Source of the DNA: SZUA-309 sp965232595
GTDB lineage: Bacteria; Pseudomonadota; Gammaproteobacteria; Pseudomonadales; Azotimanducaceae
Length of the DNA: 64,000 nucleotides
Assembly: GCA_965232595.1 (NCBI GenBank)
Contig: OZ246983.1
Span: 4,402,001 to 4,466,000, forward strand
Reading direction: 5' to 3'
Made by a program: the position numbers and the translations under genes. The notes beneath the pieces are model-generated. The model was not told the origin of the DNA. It saw nothing but the letters and a program-made list of their open reading frames with translations, and made no database searches. Positions within the stretch are counted from its first letter, which is position 1. The number at the start of each line of letters is the position of its first letter. Positions 47,618-56,469 of the stretch are shown piece after piece.

Positions 47618-50617
47618 GTGGGACCAAAGAGAGAGGGACGAACCCCCAAAGGGACGTGGGGCGTTCGCAACAGCTGCCTGTGCGCAGTCATTTTCCTGCT
47701 CGCTGCCTGTACCGGCAGCAGCAAACAGGACGCCATCGAGAGTGAAGGCCTGGTGCTGACCGGAAGCGTCGGCGACGGCCCGATCGTTGGCGCAACCATC
47801 CGGGTGGAGGACGCCGACGGTGAGCTCGTCTTCGAGGGCACCAGCGACGAGACCGCCAACTACACGCTCGAGGTGCCGGACGGCACCCTGATGCCGGTCA
47901 CGGTCCGGGTCAGCGGCGGCACCGATCTGGTGACAAGCCGCCCAGCGGACTTCGAGATGTTGAGCGTTGCCTTCGAGTCGGGCGCGATCACCCTGAACGT
48001 GTCGCCTTACACCACGCTGGCGGTAAAAACCGCACGCTGCCTCGGCGAGATCAGCCCGGCTAATCTGGACACCGCCTGGGGTCTGATCGATCAGACGATC
48101 AACCTCGGCTGGGCCAGTGAAACCATTGCCGATCCCATGGGCGAGCCTGTCGATGTGCGGAACATCCATACCGTGCTCATGGGCAACGAAGCGCTCGGTG
48201 AGTTGATCCGCAGAACGGCCAGCGACCTGGCGGCAAGCAGCTCGCCGCTGAGCACCGACGCGGTGCTCGACCAGCTGGCCTGCGACATCGCCACTGGCAC
48301 CCTGGACGGCATCGGCGGTGCGATCAACCCGCAGGTTGGCCTGACCATGGCAGCAAACGCCACGGCCATTGGCCTGGAAGTGGTCGCCGGCGCCCTGATG
48401 GTGGATGGCGACCCCGCCATCGACCGGCTTGATGGCGCCATGCGCACCGTGCTGCCCGCAGCAACGGGCAGCGTCAACAACATGGCCCCGCCACAGCAGC
48501 TCATCGATCAGACCGCAGACCGGCTCGGCGTGTTTCTCGCCATTGCCGAACCGGCGCTGCTGGAGTTCGCCGTGGCCCTCGAGCAGGCGACGCCAAGTAC
48601 CGCCCGCGGCCAGGTGGCCACCGTCGCAACCGGGCCGAACCTGGCGGCAATCGATGCGCTCTCCTCAGACATCGCGCAGGCTGATCCGGTCGCCCTGGAA
48701 CCTCTGATCGCCCGCCAGGCCGAGCAGAGCCCGGCGCCGCGGATTTCCTTCGCCGCCGATGATGCGAGCGTCGTCAGCGGCAGACCGACCCGGCTCAGCT
48801 GGGCGACCAGCGACGCCGAATCCTGCCAGGCCAGCGGCGGCTGGAGCGGCGCCCGGCCGACCAGCGGTTCGGAGCAGACGGCTGCACTGCTCAGCGGTAC
48901 CGAGTTTGCGCTGAGCTGCGCGGGACGCGGCGGCGTGGTGACCGAACGAACCTTCGTGGCCGTGCAGGCAGCGCCGCCAGCGCCTGATCCCGACCCTGCC
49001 CCGAGTCCCGATCCGATTCCGGACCCGGATCCGATTCCGGAACCTGATCCCGACCCGATACCTGATCCGGGCCCGGCGCCTGACCCTGACCCGACGCCGG
49101 ATCCCGACCCGACGCCTGATCCTGACCCGATCCCGGATCCGGATCCGGTGCCTGCGCCGGTCATCAACTTTGCCGCAGACCGTAACTCGGTTGACGCCGG
49201 TGACTCGGTGCAGCTGAGCTGGACCGCCAGCAACGCCACCGCCTGCAACGCCAGCGGTGCCTGGGCAGGATCGCGGTCGATCAGCGGCAATCAGCCGGTA
49301 GGACCGTTGAGTGCAGACGTCACCTTCGTGCTCACCTGCAGCGGTCCCGGCGGGCAGGCCAGCGCCAGCCAGTCGATTTCAGTCGTCGAGCCGGAACCGG
49401 CGCCGACGGTCAGCCTGACCAGCGCTGCCGGCAGCGTGCTGCGCGGTTCGGCGACCACCCTGAGCTGGTCGAGCACAAACGCCACCAGCTGCTCCGCATC
49501 CGGCGCCTGGGGCGGCGGCCGGGCCCTGTTGGGCTCCGCTTCGACCGGCAGCCTGAATGCGGCCAGCACCTTTACCCTGACCTGCAGCGGTCCAGGTGGC
49601 AGCCGTAGTGACAGCGTCACCGTGCAGGTAACCGATCCTGCCGCACCCACCGTATCGCTCAGCGCTTCCAGCAGCACGGTGGACGAAGGTGACAACCTCA
49701 CCCTGAGCTGGTCCAGCACCGACGCCAACAGCTGCAGCGCTTCAGGCGCCTGGTCCGGCAGCCGCAGCACCTCCGGTGTCAGCACCGTCGGGCCGCTGAC
49801 AAGCACGAGCACGTTCAGCCTGTCCTGCAGCGGTGACGGCGGCAACGCCAGCGATACGGTCACCGTCAACGTCACGCCGGCACCTGCCGATCCGCCTGTG
49901 GTTTCGATCAGCCTGGCGCAAAGCAGCATCAACGCCGGCGAATCAACGACCCTGAGCTGGTCCTCGACGAATGCCAGCAGCTGCACCGCAAGCGGGGCCT
50001 GGAGCGGCAGCAGGGGCACAGCAGGCAGCATCAGCGTCTCGCCTGATGCCACCAGCACCTACTCCCTGACCTGTACCGGGGAGGGCGGCAGCGACAGCGA
50101 CGCCACCACCCTGAACGTGACCGCGGAAGCGCCGACCCTGAGCCTCACGAGTTCGGATGACCTGATCGATCAGGGCGGCAGCGTGACGTTGAGCTGGTCG
50201 GCAACGGACGCCAGCAGCTGCAGCGCCAGCGGCGGCTGGTCCGGGGCCAGGGGCACCTCCGGCAGCGAGCTCATCAACGGTATCGACAGCAGCACCACCT
50301 TCACGCTGTCCTGCGCCGGTCCGGGCGGCAACGTGGTGGAAATGATCACCGTCAGCACCCTGTCGAGCATCGCGCTGAACTGGGTTGCGCCGGACGAGAA
50401 CGTGGACGGCACGCCGCTGACCGACCTGGCGGGTTACCGGATCTACTACGGCACAACGAGCCGCAGCTACACCGGCATGGTGGAGCTGAACGATCCCACC
50501 GACACCAGCCACAGCCTGTCGCTGGCATCCGGCGACTACTACGTGGCGATGACGGCCCTCGACCAGGAGGGTAACGAGAGCGCTTACTCCAACGAGGTGC
50601 TCAAGACCGCACCCTGA
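47618..50617 (+). CDS. Large lipoprotein with six Ig-like repeats, Pro-Asp linker and FN3 domain
   Basis: This 999-residue surface or periplasmic lipoprotein starts at GTG 47618 behind GGAGAG, and the lipobox is LLAAC (Cys32). Residues 45-130 form a carboxypeptidase-regulatory (transthyretin-like) fold (VGDGPIVGATIRVEDADG). A helical region runs to about 370. Six repeats of about 80 residues follow, starting near 374, 514, 596, 677, 760 and 839. Each has the pattern LSW-x(7-8)-C-xASGxWxG ... F-x-L-x-C-xGxGG, with a likely disulfide. A 60-residue Pro-Asp-rich linker lies between repeats 1 and 2. The C-terminal 85 residues form an FN3-like domain. It probably acts in adhesion or surface binding. 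Confidence 0.85.
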   Translation: MGPKREGRTPKGTWGVRNSCLCAVIFLLAACTGSSKQDAIESEGLVLTGSVGDGPIVGATIRVEDADGELVFEGTSDETANYTLEVPDGTLMPVTVRVSGGTDLVTSRPADFEMLSVAFESGAITLNVSPYTTLAVKTARCLGEISPANLDTAWGLIDQTINLGWASETIADPMGEPVDVRNIHTVLMGNEALGELIRRTASDLAASSSPLSTDAVLDQLACDIATGTLDGIGGAINPQVGLTMAANATAIGLEVVAGALMVDGDPAIDRLDGAMRTVLPAATGSVNNMAPPQQLIDQTADRLGVFLAIAEPALLEFAVALEQATPSTARGQVATVATGPNLAAIDALSSDIAQADPVALEPLIARQAEQSPAPRISFAADDASVVSGRPTRLSWATSDAESCQASGGWSGARPTSGSEQTAALLSGTEFALSCAGRGGVVTERTFVAVQAAPPAPDPDPAPSPDPIPDPDPIPEPDPDPIPDPGPAPDPDPTPDPDPTPDPDPIPDPDPVPAPVINFAADRNSVDAGDSVQLSWTASNATACNASGAWAGSRSISGNQPVGPLSADVTFVLTCSGPGGQASASQSISVVEPEPAPTVSLTSAAGSVLRGSATTLSWSSTNATSCSASGAWGGGRALLGSASTGSLNAASTFTLTCSGPGGSRSDSVTVQVTDPAAPTVSLSASSSTVDEGDNLTLSWSSTDANSCSASGAWSGSRSTSGVSTVGPLTSTSTFSLSCSGDGGNASDTVTVNVTPAPADPPVVSISLAQSSINAGESTTLSWSSTNASSCTASGAWSGSRGTAGSISVSPDATSTYSLTCTGEGGSDSDATTLNVTAEAPTLSLTSSDDLIDQGGSVTLSWSATDASSCSASGGWSGARGTSGSELINGIDSSTTFTLSCAGPGGNVVEMITVSTLSSIALNWVAPDENVDGTPLTDLAGYRIYYGTTSRSYTGMVELNDPTDTSHSLSLASGDYYVAMTALDQEGNESAYSNEVLKTAP
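48977..49156 (+). repeat. Pro-Asp (PDPDP) low-complexity linker repeats
   Basis: About 60 codons of CCT/CCG/CCC-GAT/GAC-type doublets encode a PDPDP-rich spacer between the first and second Ig-like repeats of the lipoprotein. Short units such as CCTGATCCCGACCCG recur. The stretch is prone to length change by slippage or recombination. It is not a CRISPR or tandem-gene array. Confidence 0.85.
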
Positions 50618-52218
50618 GCGCTCAGCGACAGTGGGGAGGCGGAGATCAGCTCGAGCACCGTGAGGTTCAGCGTCTCCGCCACCTCCAGGTAGTCCGGCCA
50701 GTCCACTGCATCGATGTAGGCGAACACGGACACGTCAAAACCCGCCAGGGTAATCGCGGTGAACCGGACCCGCATCCCCTCCTCCATCACCCGCTCGTTG
50801 GCAGCCAGCGCTGACCGTATCTGCTCGAGCAGGCCGTCCAGCTCCGCCGCTGAGGCATCGCCCTGCAGGCGCAGCAACGGTGAGTACAGGAACTTCTCGC
50901 GGGCACTGAGGTTTTCGATGGGCTCGCTGGCGAGCCGCATGTTCGGCACCGACACGAGAGTGTTGGCCAGGGTTCTGATCCGCGTCGTTCGCAGGCTTAT
51001 CTCCTCCACCGTGCCGGTGACCGCACCGAAGCGGCCGAAGTCGCCGATCTTCACCGGCTGCTGGGTGTAGAGCGTGATGGCGCCGAACACGTCTTCCAGC
51101 GGTTTCTGCAGCACCAGCGCCACTGCCACACCGCCAATACCCAGCCCGGTCAGCACCGCGGTGATCTGGAACCCGAGGTTGTCCAGCCAGACCAGCACGC
51201 CGAGCAGCAGGATGACCAGCTTCAGCGCGTTGGTCAGCGGCCGCAGAAGCGCGATGCTCGAGCCGCGACCCAGGCTTGCCAGGCGCTGGCTGTAGGCATC
51301 GCGGAACAGGTTGATCGCCTGCCAGAGCAGCCAGATCAGCGCGGCAGTCATCAGGGTGTAGGAGCGGGCCATCTTCTGCGCCGCCAGGCCGATGCCCAGG
51401 CTCGTCAGCACCTGATCGGCGACGATGATCAGCACCACGGTGGTCACCGGCCCCATCAGGAAACGGCGCACGGTCGGGTGCAGCGGCCGATCGGGTGCGA
51501 CCAGCGCACGGGCCCCCAGCCAGCTGGCCAGCAGCGCAAAAGGCGCAGCGGCGACAACCGCCAGCAGCATGGTCACCCACTTGAAGAGGTCAACCGTCAG
51601 GAAAGAAACGTCCGGCAGCTCGGTCGCCAGCCACTCGACGAAGTCGTTGTAGCGATAGGTTTCGTAGAGCACGTCCAGCTCGGCGATGGTGGCGTTGGAG
51701 AACTTCCAGATCCGCCCGCCCTGACCGTCCGGTACCCGCTGCAGCAGCACGCGGATCTGCTTGCCGGGGGTCGGCAGCTCGACCAGCAGGTCTCGATAGC
51801 TCGGCAGCTGATCGCCGGCGTGGCCCTCCTGTTCCCGGCTCAGCTGCTCAAGATCAAACCAGATGCCGCGCTCAAGGACGATCGCCAGACCCTGCGCCAG
51901 CTGCTCGGGCGTGTACTGGGTGATGCGCCCAGGCAGGTTTCGCAGGTCGAGATACTCTGCCGCCTTTACCGAGTCGTTCTCGTCGATCGCTTTTAAGAAC
52001 CCCTCTACCGTGCCGCGCGGGGTGCTGCGGTTGAGAGGATCGCTATCTTCTTCGATTTCAGCGGTTGCCTCGGCGGGCTCTCCGTTCGCGTCGCCCTCTG
52101 CCGCCAGTGCGCTCATCGGCAGCAGCGCGGCGCCACCAAGCAGCACCAGGACAGCAACCTGCACCAGCAGCCGCGCCCTCAAGCAGAAACGGGTGAGATC
52201 CTCTCTGATCGTCGACAT
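50584..52218 (-). CDS. MscS-family mechanosensitive channel with N-terminal periplasmic domain
   Basis: This protein of about 544 residues has a Sec signal (LVQVAVLVLLGGAALLPMSALA), an acidic linker, and a periplasmic domain of about 150 residues (STPRGTVEGFLKAIDENDS ... KFSNATIAELDVLYE). About five transmembrane helices and the MscS core follow (TGLGIGGVAVALVLQKPLEDVFGAITLYTQQPVKIGDFG, and VSVPNMRLASEPIENLSARE). The start at 52218 is used because it places the signal peptide at the N-terminus. The last 34 bases overlap the end of the convergent lipoprotein gene. It is far larger than the channel at 686. Confidence 0.9.
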   Translation of the reverse strand: MSTIREDLTRFCLRARLLVQVAVLVLLGGAALLPMSALAAEGDANGEPAEATAEIEEDSDPLNRSTPRGTVEGFLKAIDENDSVKAAEYLDLRNLPGRITQYTPEQLAQGLAIVLERGIWFDLEQLSREQEGHAGDQLPSYRDLLVELPTPGKQIRVLLQRVPDGQGGRIWKFSNATIAELDVLYETYRYNDFVEWLATELPDVSFLTVDLFKWVTMLLAVVAAAPFALLASWLGARALVAPDRPLHPTVRRFLMGPVTTVVLIIVADQVLTSLGIGLAAQKMARSYTLMTAALIWLLWQAINLFRDAYSQRLASLGRGSSIALLRPLTNALKLVILLLGVLVWLDNLGFQITAVLTGLGIGGVAVALVLQKPLEDVFGAITLYTQQPVKIGDFGRFGAVTGTVEEISLRTTRIRTLANTLVSVPNMRLASEPIENLSAREKFLYSPLLRLQGDASAAELDGLLEQIRSALAANERVMEEGMRVRFTAITLAGFDVSVFAYIDAVDWPDYLEVAETLNLTVLELISASPLSLSAQGAVLSTSLE

Positions 52219-52299
52219 ACCAGGCTCTTCAAAGTTGGCTGGCGCTGATTCTATGCGCATGCGAAGCTCGAGGGCATCCGTATTCAGGGAGGATGCTCT

Positions 52300-53370
52300 A
52301 TGGATCTGGGGATCTGCATGGCCTCGCACGTGGGCGACATCGACTACGTGGTTCGGGCCGAAGCGCTGGGGTTCAGTCATGCCTGGCTTGCCGACTCGCA
52401 AATGCTCTGGTCGGATTGTTACGCCACGCTGGCGCTCGCCGCGGCGCGCACCAGCCGCATCCAGCTGGGCACCGGCGTCGCGGTGAGCGGGACCCGACCG
52501 GCCCCGGTCAACGCAGCAGGCATCGCCACCATCAACGCCATCGCGCCGGGGCGGACTTTCTTCGGCGTCGGTTCCGGCAACACGGCGCGTCGGGTCATGG
52601 GCCTACCGCCGCAACGCATCCGGGACTTCGAAGCTTACCTGCAGACCATCGCGCCCCTGCTGAAGGGCGAGGAGGCCCAGTTCGAGGCCGAGGGACAGAG
52701 CCGGCCCATCAGGCACATCATGCCCGACAAGGGCTTCGTCAACTTCGACGATCCCATCCCGCTCTACGTCTCCGGATTCGGCCCGAAAAGCCTGGCGCTG
52801 GCCGGCAAGTACGGCGACGGCGCGGTGATTGGCGCAGCCCGGGATACCTCCATGGGCAGCATGTGGCACATGGTGCAGGCCGGCGCCCGGGAAATCGGCC
52901 GGCAGCTGACCCCAGGCGAGAACTTCTACACCACCGCTCTCACAACCATGGTGGTGCTGGAGGACGGGGAGGCAATTGACTCCGAGCGCGTGAAGTCACA
53001 GTGCGGCGCCATGGCGATGGCCGCTGTTCATTACGCCTATGATCAGCATCGCAACTTCGGCCATCAGCCCCCCGGCCACCTGTCCGGCATCTGGGAGGAC
53101 TACACGGCGATGCTCGCAGAGGTCCCCTCGGAGCGTCTCCATCAGCGGATCCATGCCGGTCACAACTGCTGGGTGCTGCCGGAGGAAGAGAAGTTTCTGA
53201 CGCCGGAAGTCCTCGGCGCGTCCGCCATGATCGGCACGGCCAACGAGCTGATCGAACGTCTGCGCAGACTCGACGCCGAAGGCCTGAATCAGGTGATGAT
53301 CCTGCCGAACTTCGACACCCGGTTCGATGTCATCGAGCAGGTTGGATCCGAGGTGCTGCCTCACCTTTAA
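52300..53370 (+). CDS. LLM class flavin-dependent oxidoreductase
   Basis: This 356-residue luciferase-like TIM-barrel enzyme has DLGICMASHVGDIDYVVRAEALGFSHAWLADSQMLW, then IQLGTGVAVSGTRPAPVNAA and FFGVGSGNTARRVMGLPP. Segments with PLYVSGFGPKSLALAGKYGDGAVIG and ANELIERLRRLDAEGLNQVMILPNF follow. These enzymes use F420H2 or FMNH2 to reduce or monooxygenate small organic compounds. F420- or FMN-specific residues are not decided here. It follows a GGGAGGATG site and precedes the FecA-like receptor. Confidence 0.9.
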   Translation: MDLGICMASHVGDIDYVVRAEALGFSHAWLADSQMLWSDCYATLALAAARTSRIQLGTGVAVSGTRPAPVNAAGIATINAIAPGRTFFGVGSGNTARRVMGLPPQRIRDFEAYLQTIAPLLKGEEAQFEAEGQSRPIRHIMPDKGFVNFDDPIPLYVSGFGPKSLALAGKYGDGAVIGAARDTSMGSMWHMVQAGAREIGRQLTPGENFYTTALTTMVVLEDGEAIDSERVKSQCGAMAMAAVHYAYDQHRNFGHQPPGHLSGIWEDYTAMLAEVPSERLHQRIHAGHNCWVLPEEEKFLTPEVLGASAMIGTANELIERLRRLDAEGLNQVMILPNFDTRFDVIEQVGSEVLPHL

Positions 53371-53417
53371 CCGCTTCTTGCGGGCTGCCACGCCACAGCC
53401 CACTTGCAGAAATCATA

Positions 53418-53437
53418 TTGCGAATAATTCTCGTTTA
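53418..53437 (+). promoter_or_regulatory. Fur-box-like operator overlapping promoter of TonB receptor
   Basis: TTGCGAATAATTCTCGTTTA resembles gammaproteobacterial Fur boxes (GCGAATAATTCTCATTT type). Its first bases TTGCGA can be a -35 element with TAGAAT at 53442 as -10, spacer 18. It lies about 60 bases upstream of the receptor's GTG start. It predicts repression by Fe-Fur when iron is sufficient. Confidence 0.55.
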
Positions 53438-53494
53438 CATATAGAATCGCGATCCTCTACTGATATCCACCCTTACTTGCAGAAGGATGAGACC

Positions 53495-55747
53495 GTGAAA
53501 CCACTGATGTCGGCAGCCGTAGCTGTCGCGCTGACACCAGCCGTCGCCCTGACGGAAACGGTGGACCAACCAAACGACCAGTTCATAGAAGAGATCACCA
53601 TCGTCGGTGACCGCGCTCAGGCCGGTCAGATCACCGGCAGCGCCGAGTTTATCGGACCGGAGGATCTGCAGAAGTTCGAGTACACGGACGTCCAGCGTAT
53701 CCTCCGTCAGGCACCCGGCGTGTCTCTGCAGGTCGAGGACGGTTACGGTCTGCGTCCCAACATCAGCATTCGCGGCGTGCCCACGGAACGGTCCGGACGG
53801 ATCACCCTGCTTGAAGACAACGTGCTGATTGCACCCGCACCCTACTCCGCACCTTCCGCCTATTACTTCCCCACCGCCGGACGCATGCAGGCCATGGAAG
53901 TTCTGAAAGGGCCGGCGGCCATCACCCAGGGGCCCTACACCATCGGTGGCGCGCTCAACATGATCTCGACGCCCGTCCCTGAGCAGTCCCGCGGCGGTCT
54001 GTTCGCTGAAGCAGGCGAGGACGAAACCTACCGCCTGCACGCGCACTGGGGCACCCGCACCGATTCCGGGTTCGGCTTCATGGGCGAGACCCATCAGTGG
54101 CAATCGGACGGCTACCAGAGCATCGATCGCAGCAGCACCGACACCGGCCTCGACATCGAGGACTACACCCTGAAGCTCTCCTACGCGCCGACGGACTCCC
54201 GGCACGCCATCGAGCTCAAGCTGCAGCACGCTGATCAGACTTCCAACCAGAGCTACCTGGGCCTGACGGATGCCGACTTCGCCGGTGACGCCTGGCGCCG
54301 CTACGGCGTGTCGGAGCTCGATCACATCGACACCGAGCACCAGCAGCAGATTCTGCGCTACCAGTTCGAGGTGAGCGATACCTTCACCTTCACCGCAACC
54401 GCCTACAACAACGAGCACGAGCGCGACTGGTTCAAGACCGAAGGCATCGACTTCGACGGCAGCGACAGCGCCGAGGCTTTCTCTCGAACCAGCTGGTCCA
54501 GCGTCATTCAGGCCGTCAACAGCGGCGGCGACGCCGGTGGCGCATCGGCTGCTGAGCTGGATGCCATCCTGCAGGGTGGGGACACCGCGGACGGCGCGAT
54601 TCAGATACGCTCCAACGCCCGCGAGTACTACTCAAGAGGCATTCAGCTGCGCGGCAACTGGCTGACCAGCATCGGCAACACCAGCCACGCGATCGAGCTC
54701 GGCATCCGTTACCACGAGGACGAGGAAGACCGGCTGCAGCGCAACAGCACCTACACCCAGATCGATGGCGGCCTGGTGCTCGATGATCTGGGTCAGCTGG
54801 GTAATGCGGGCAATCGCATCCAGAACGCCGAGGCCTGGGCGCTGCACATCTACGACCGGATCGAGTTCGGCCGCTGGGTCGTGGCGCCGGGCCTGCGCTA
54901 CGAAGACATCGACCAGAGCCGCATCCGCTACGAGACGCGCGCCGGCAACACGGACGATCCCGCTTCCCGGGACCCGGACAACGTTCGCGACACCCGCGCC
55001 AACAAAACCAAGGTCTGGCTGCCCGGCATCGGCGTGCTCTATCAGGTGAACGATGAGTTCTCGCTGCTCGGTGGCATTCATAAGGGCTTCTCCGCACCGC
55101 CTAACGCGCCCGGCATCAAAGAAGAGGAGTCGGTCAACTACGAGCTGGGCCTGCGTTACGACAGCCAGCGCTGGCACGCTGAAGCGATCGCCTTCCTCAC
55201 CGACTTCAAGAACCTGCTCGGCGTGTGCACCGCTTCTTCCGGCACCGACTGTGAGATCGGCGACGCCTTCAATGGCGACGCGGCGACCATTCGCGGCCTG
55301 GAGTTCCGCACGGGCGTGAGCCTGGTCGCGGATCGCAGCTTCCAGATGCCGCTGGACTTCACCTGGACCTGGACCGACAGCGAGTTCGATACAGACATAG
55401 CCGATACGGAGTACTGGGGCGACGTCAGCAAGGGCGACCCGGTCCCCTACATTCCGGACCATCAGTTCCTGCTGCGCCTCGGCTTCCTGATGTCCAAGTT
55501 CAGCGCCGATCTGTCCGCCAACTACATCGATGCGGTCTGCACCCGGCCGGCCTGTGGGGAGTTCGAGAAGACCGACGACTCTCTGACGCTGGATCTGGGC
55601 GCCGCCTGGGCGTTCACGGATGGTTTCGACGTTTTCGCCCGGGTTGAGAACCTGACCAACGAGAAGGACGTGATGGGCCGCCAGCCGTACGGCGCCCGGC
55701 CGAACAAGGCGCGTACCGCGGCCATCGGCGTTCGCCTGGCGTTCTAA
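53495..55747 (+). CDS. TonB-dependent iron transporter (FecA-like)
   Basis: This outer-membrane receptor of about 750 residues has a weak signal peptide (VKPLMSAAVAVALTPAVALTE), a TonB-box region (EEITIVGD) and a plug with SIRGVPTERSGRITLLEDN and MEVLKGPAAITQGPYTIGGALN. The barrel ends in TAAIGVRLAF, with the terminal Phe needed for BAM insertion. The start is set at GTG 53495 behind AAGGATGAG. The Fur-like box upstream and the FecA-type plug point to ferric citrate or another Fe(III) chelate (inference). No FecIR regulators are adjacent. Confidence 0.9.
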   Translation: MKPLMSAAVAVALTPAVALTETVDQPNDQFIEEITIVGDRAQAGQITGSAEFIGPEDLQKFEYTDVQRILRQAPGVSLQVEDGYGLRPNISIRGVPTERSGRITLLEDNVLIAPAPYSAPSAYYFPTAGRMQAMEVLKGPAAITQGPYTIGGALNMISTPVPEQSRGGLFAEAGEDETYRLHAHWGTRTDSGFGFMGETHQWQSDGYQSIDRSSTDTGLDIEDYTLKLSYAPTDSRHAIELKLQHADQTSNQSYLGLTDADFAGDAWRRYGVSELDHIDTEHQQQILRYQFEVSDTFTFTATAYNNEHERDWFKTEGIDFDGSDSAEAFSRTSWSSVIQAVNSGGDAGGASAAELDAILQGGDTADGAIQIRSNAREYYSRGIQLRGNWLTSIGNTSHAIELGIRYHEDEEDRLQRNSTYTQIDGGLVLDDLGQLGNAGNRIQNAEAWALHIYDRIEFGRWVVAPGLRYEDIDQSRIRYETRAGNTDDPASRDPDNVRDTRANKTKVWLPGIGVLYQVNDEFSLLGGIHKGFSAPPNAPGIKEEESVNYELGLRYDSQRWHAEAIAFLTDFKNLLGVCTASSGTDCEIGDAFNGDAATIRGLEFRTGVSLVADRSFQMPLDFTWTWTDSEFDTDIADTEYWGDVSKGDPVPYIPDHQFLLRLGFLMSKFSADLSANYIDAVCTRPACGEFEKTDDSLTLDLGAAWAFTDGFDVFARVENLTNEKDVMGRQPYGARPNKARTAAIGVRLAF

Positions 55748-55776
55748 CTCGCCTCGCGACAGCCAATGCCAGCCTG

Positions 55777-55804
55777 GTCACGCTGAGCTTTTAATCAGCG
55801 TGAC
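55777..55804. other. Perfect 10-base inverted repeat after the TonB receptor gene
   Basis: GTCACGCTGA (55777-55786), an 8-base loop and TCAGCGTGAC (55795-55804) form a strong hairpin 30 bases after the receptor stop. A T-run is absent after it, so it is not a typical intrinsic terminator. It could act as a 3' stabiliser or Rho-assisted end. Confidence 0.5.
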
Positions 55805-55855
55805 CGGGCACCAGGTCTCAGAATTCCCCGCCGGGCAGGCCATCATGGGCTGATC

Positions 55856-56401
55856 ATGAACAGGTATCTGCTCATCGCCGCTGCGCTGGCCGCGCTCTGG
55901 TGGTTCAACTCTGAAGGTGATCTCGAGGCCGTCGCCCTGCCGGACGGCTCGCTGAGCTTTCCCGGCTACGTTTTCTCCAATCCGGAGCCCTTCGAGATCA
56001 GCGCCCGCGTGCTCTCGGTCCGGGACTACCGGTCCGGCCGCGAAGCCGATCTGTCGCCGCGGGACCTGGCGCTCGGCTGGGGCAGCATGATGGACGATCA
56101 GGTAGTGAGCCAGATCGACATCCGTCAGTCCGGCCGCTGGTACCGCTGGCAGACGGACAGCTATCCCATACCCCGACGCGAGATCGAAACCTCCAGCGCC
56201 AACATGCACATGGTGCCCGCCAACGAAGCGGTCGCACGGCAACTGAACGAGGTGGACGAAGACGACCGGATACGCATCGTCGGCCAGCTTGTCGACATCA
56301 GCGCGGACGACGGCTGGCGTTGGCGCTCGTCCCGAACCCGGCTCGACACCGGCAACGGCGCCTGCGAGCTGGTGCTGCTGGAGCAGATTTACTGGCTCTG
56401 A
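55856..56401 (+). CDS. Conserved hypothetical membrane-anchored protein
   Basis: This 181-residue protein has a single N-terminal hydrophobic segment (residues 4-17, LLIAAALAALWWF) and a periplasmic domain with FEISARVLSVRDYRSGREADLSPRDLALGWG, QSGRWYRWQTDSYPIP and ETSSANMHMVPAN. I recognise this pattern only as a conserved hypothetical family in proteobacteria, with no named function. It lies 51 bases after the hairpin and 68 bases before the MFS gene on the same strand. Confidence 0.75.
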   Translation: MNRYLLIAAALAALWWFNSEGDLEAVALPDGSLSFPGYVFSNPEPFEISARVLSVRDYRSGREADLSPRDLALGWGSMMDDQVVSQIDIRQSGRWYRWQTDSYPIPRREIETSSANMHMVPANEAVARQLNEVDEDDRIRIVGQLVDISADDGWRWRSSRTRLDTGNGACELVLLEQIYWL

Positions 56402-56469
56402 GGGGCCGGCTGGCAACGGTTGCTGAGCGCCTATATGCTCCTGAGCCTGCATGCTTTTAAGGGGAGCAG

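Noticed and set aside
48977..49156. Possible CRISPR-like or minisatellite array
   Set aside because: Repeats are in-frame codon doublets for Pro-Asp with no unique spacers or cas genes.
48508..49290. A minus-strand frame rich in Gly-Ser repeats
   Set aside because: It is the antisense reading of the Pro-Asp linker and Ig repeats of the lipoprotein; no independent support.
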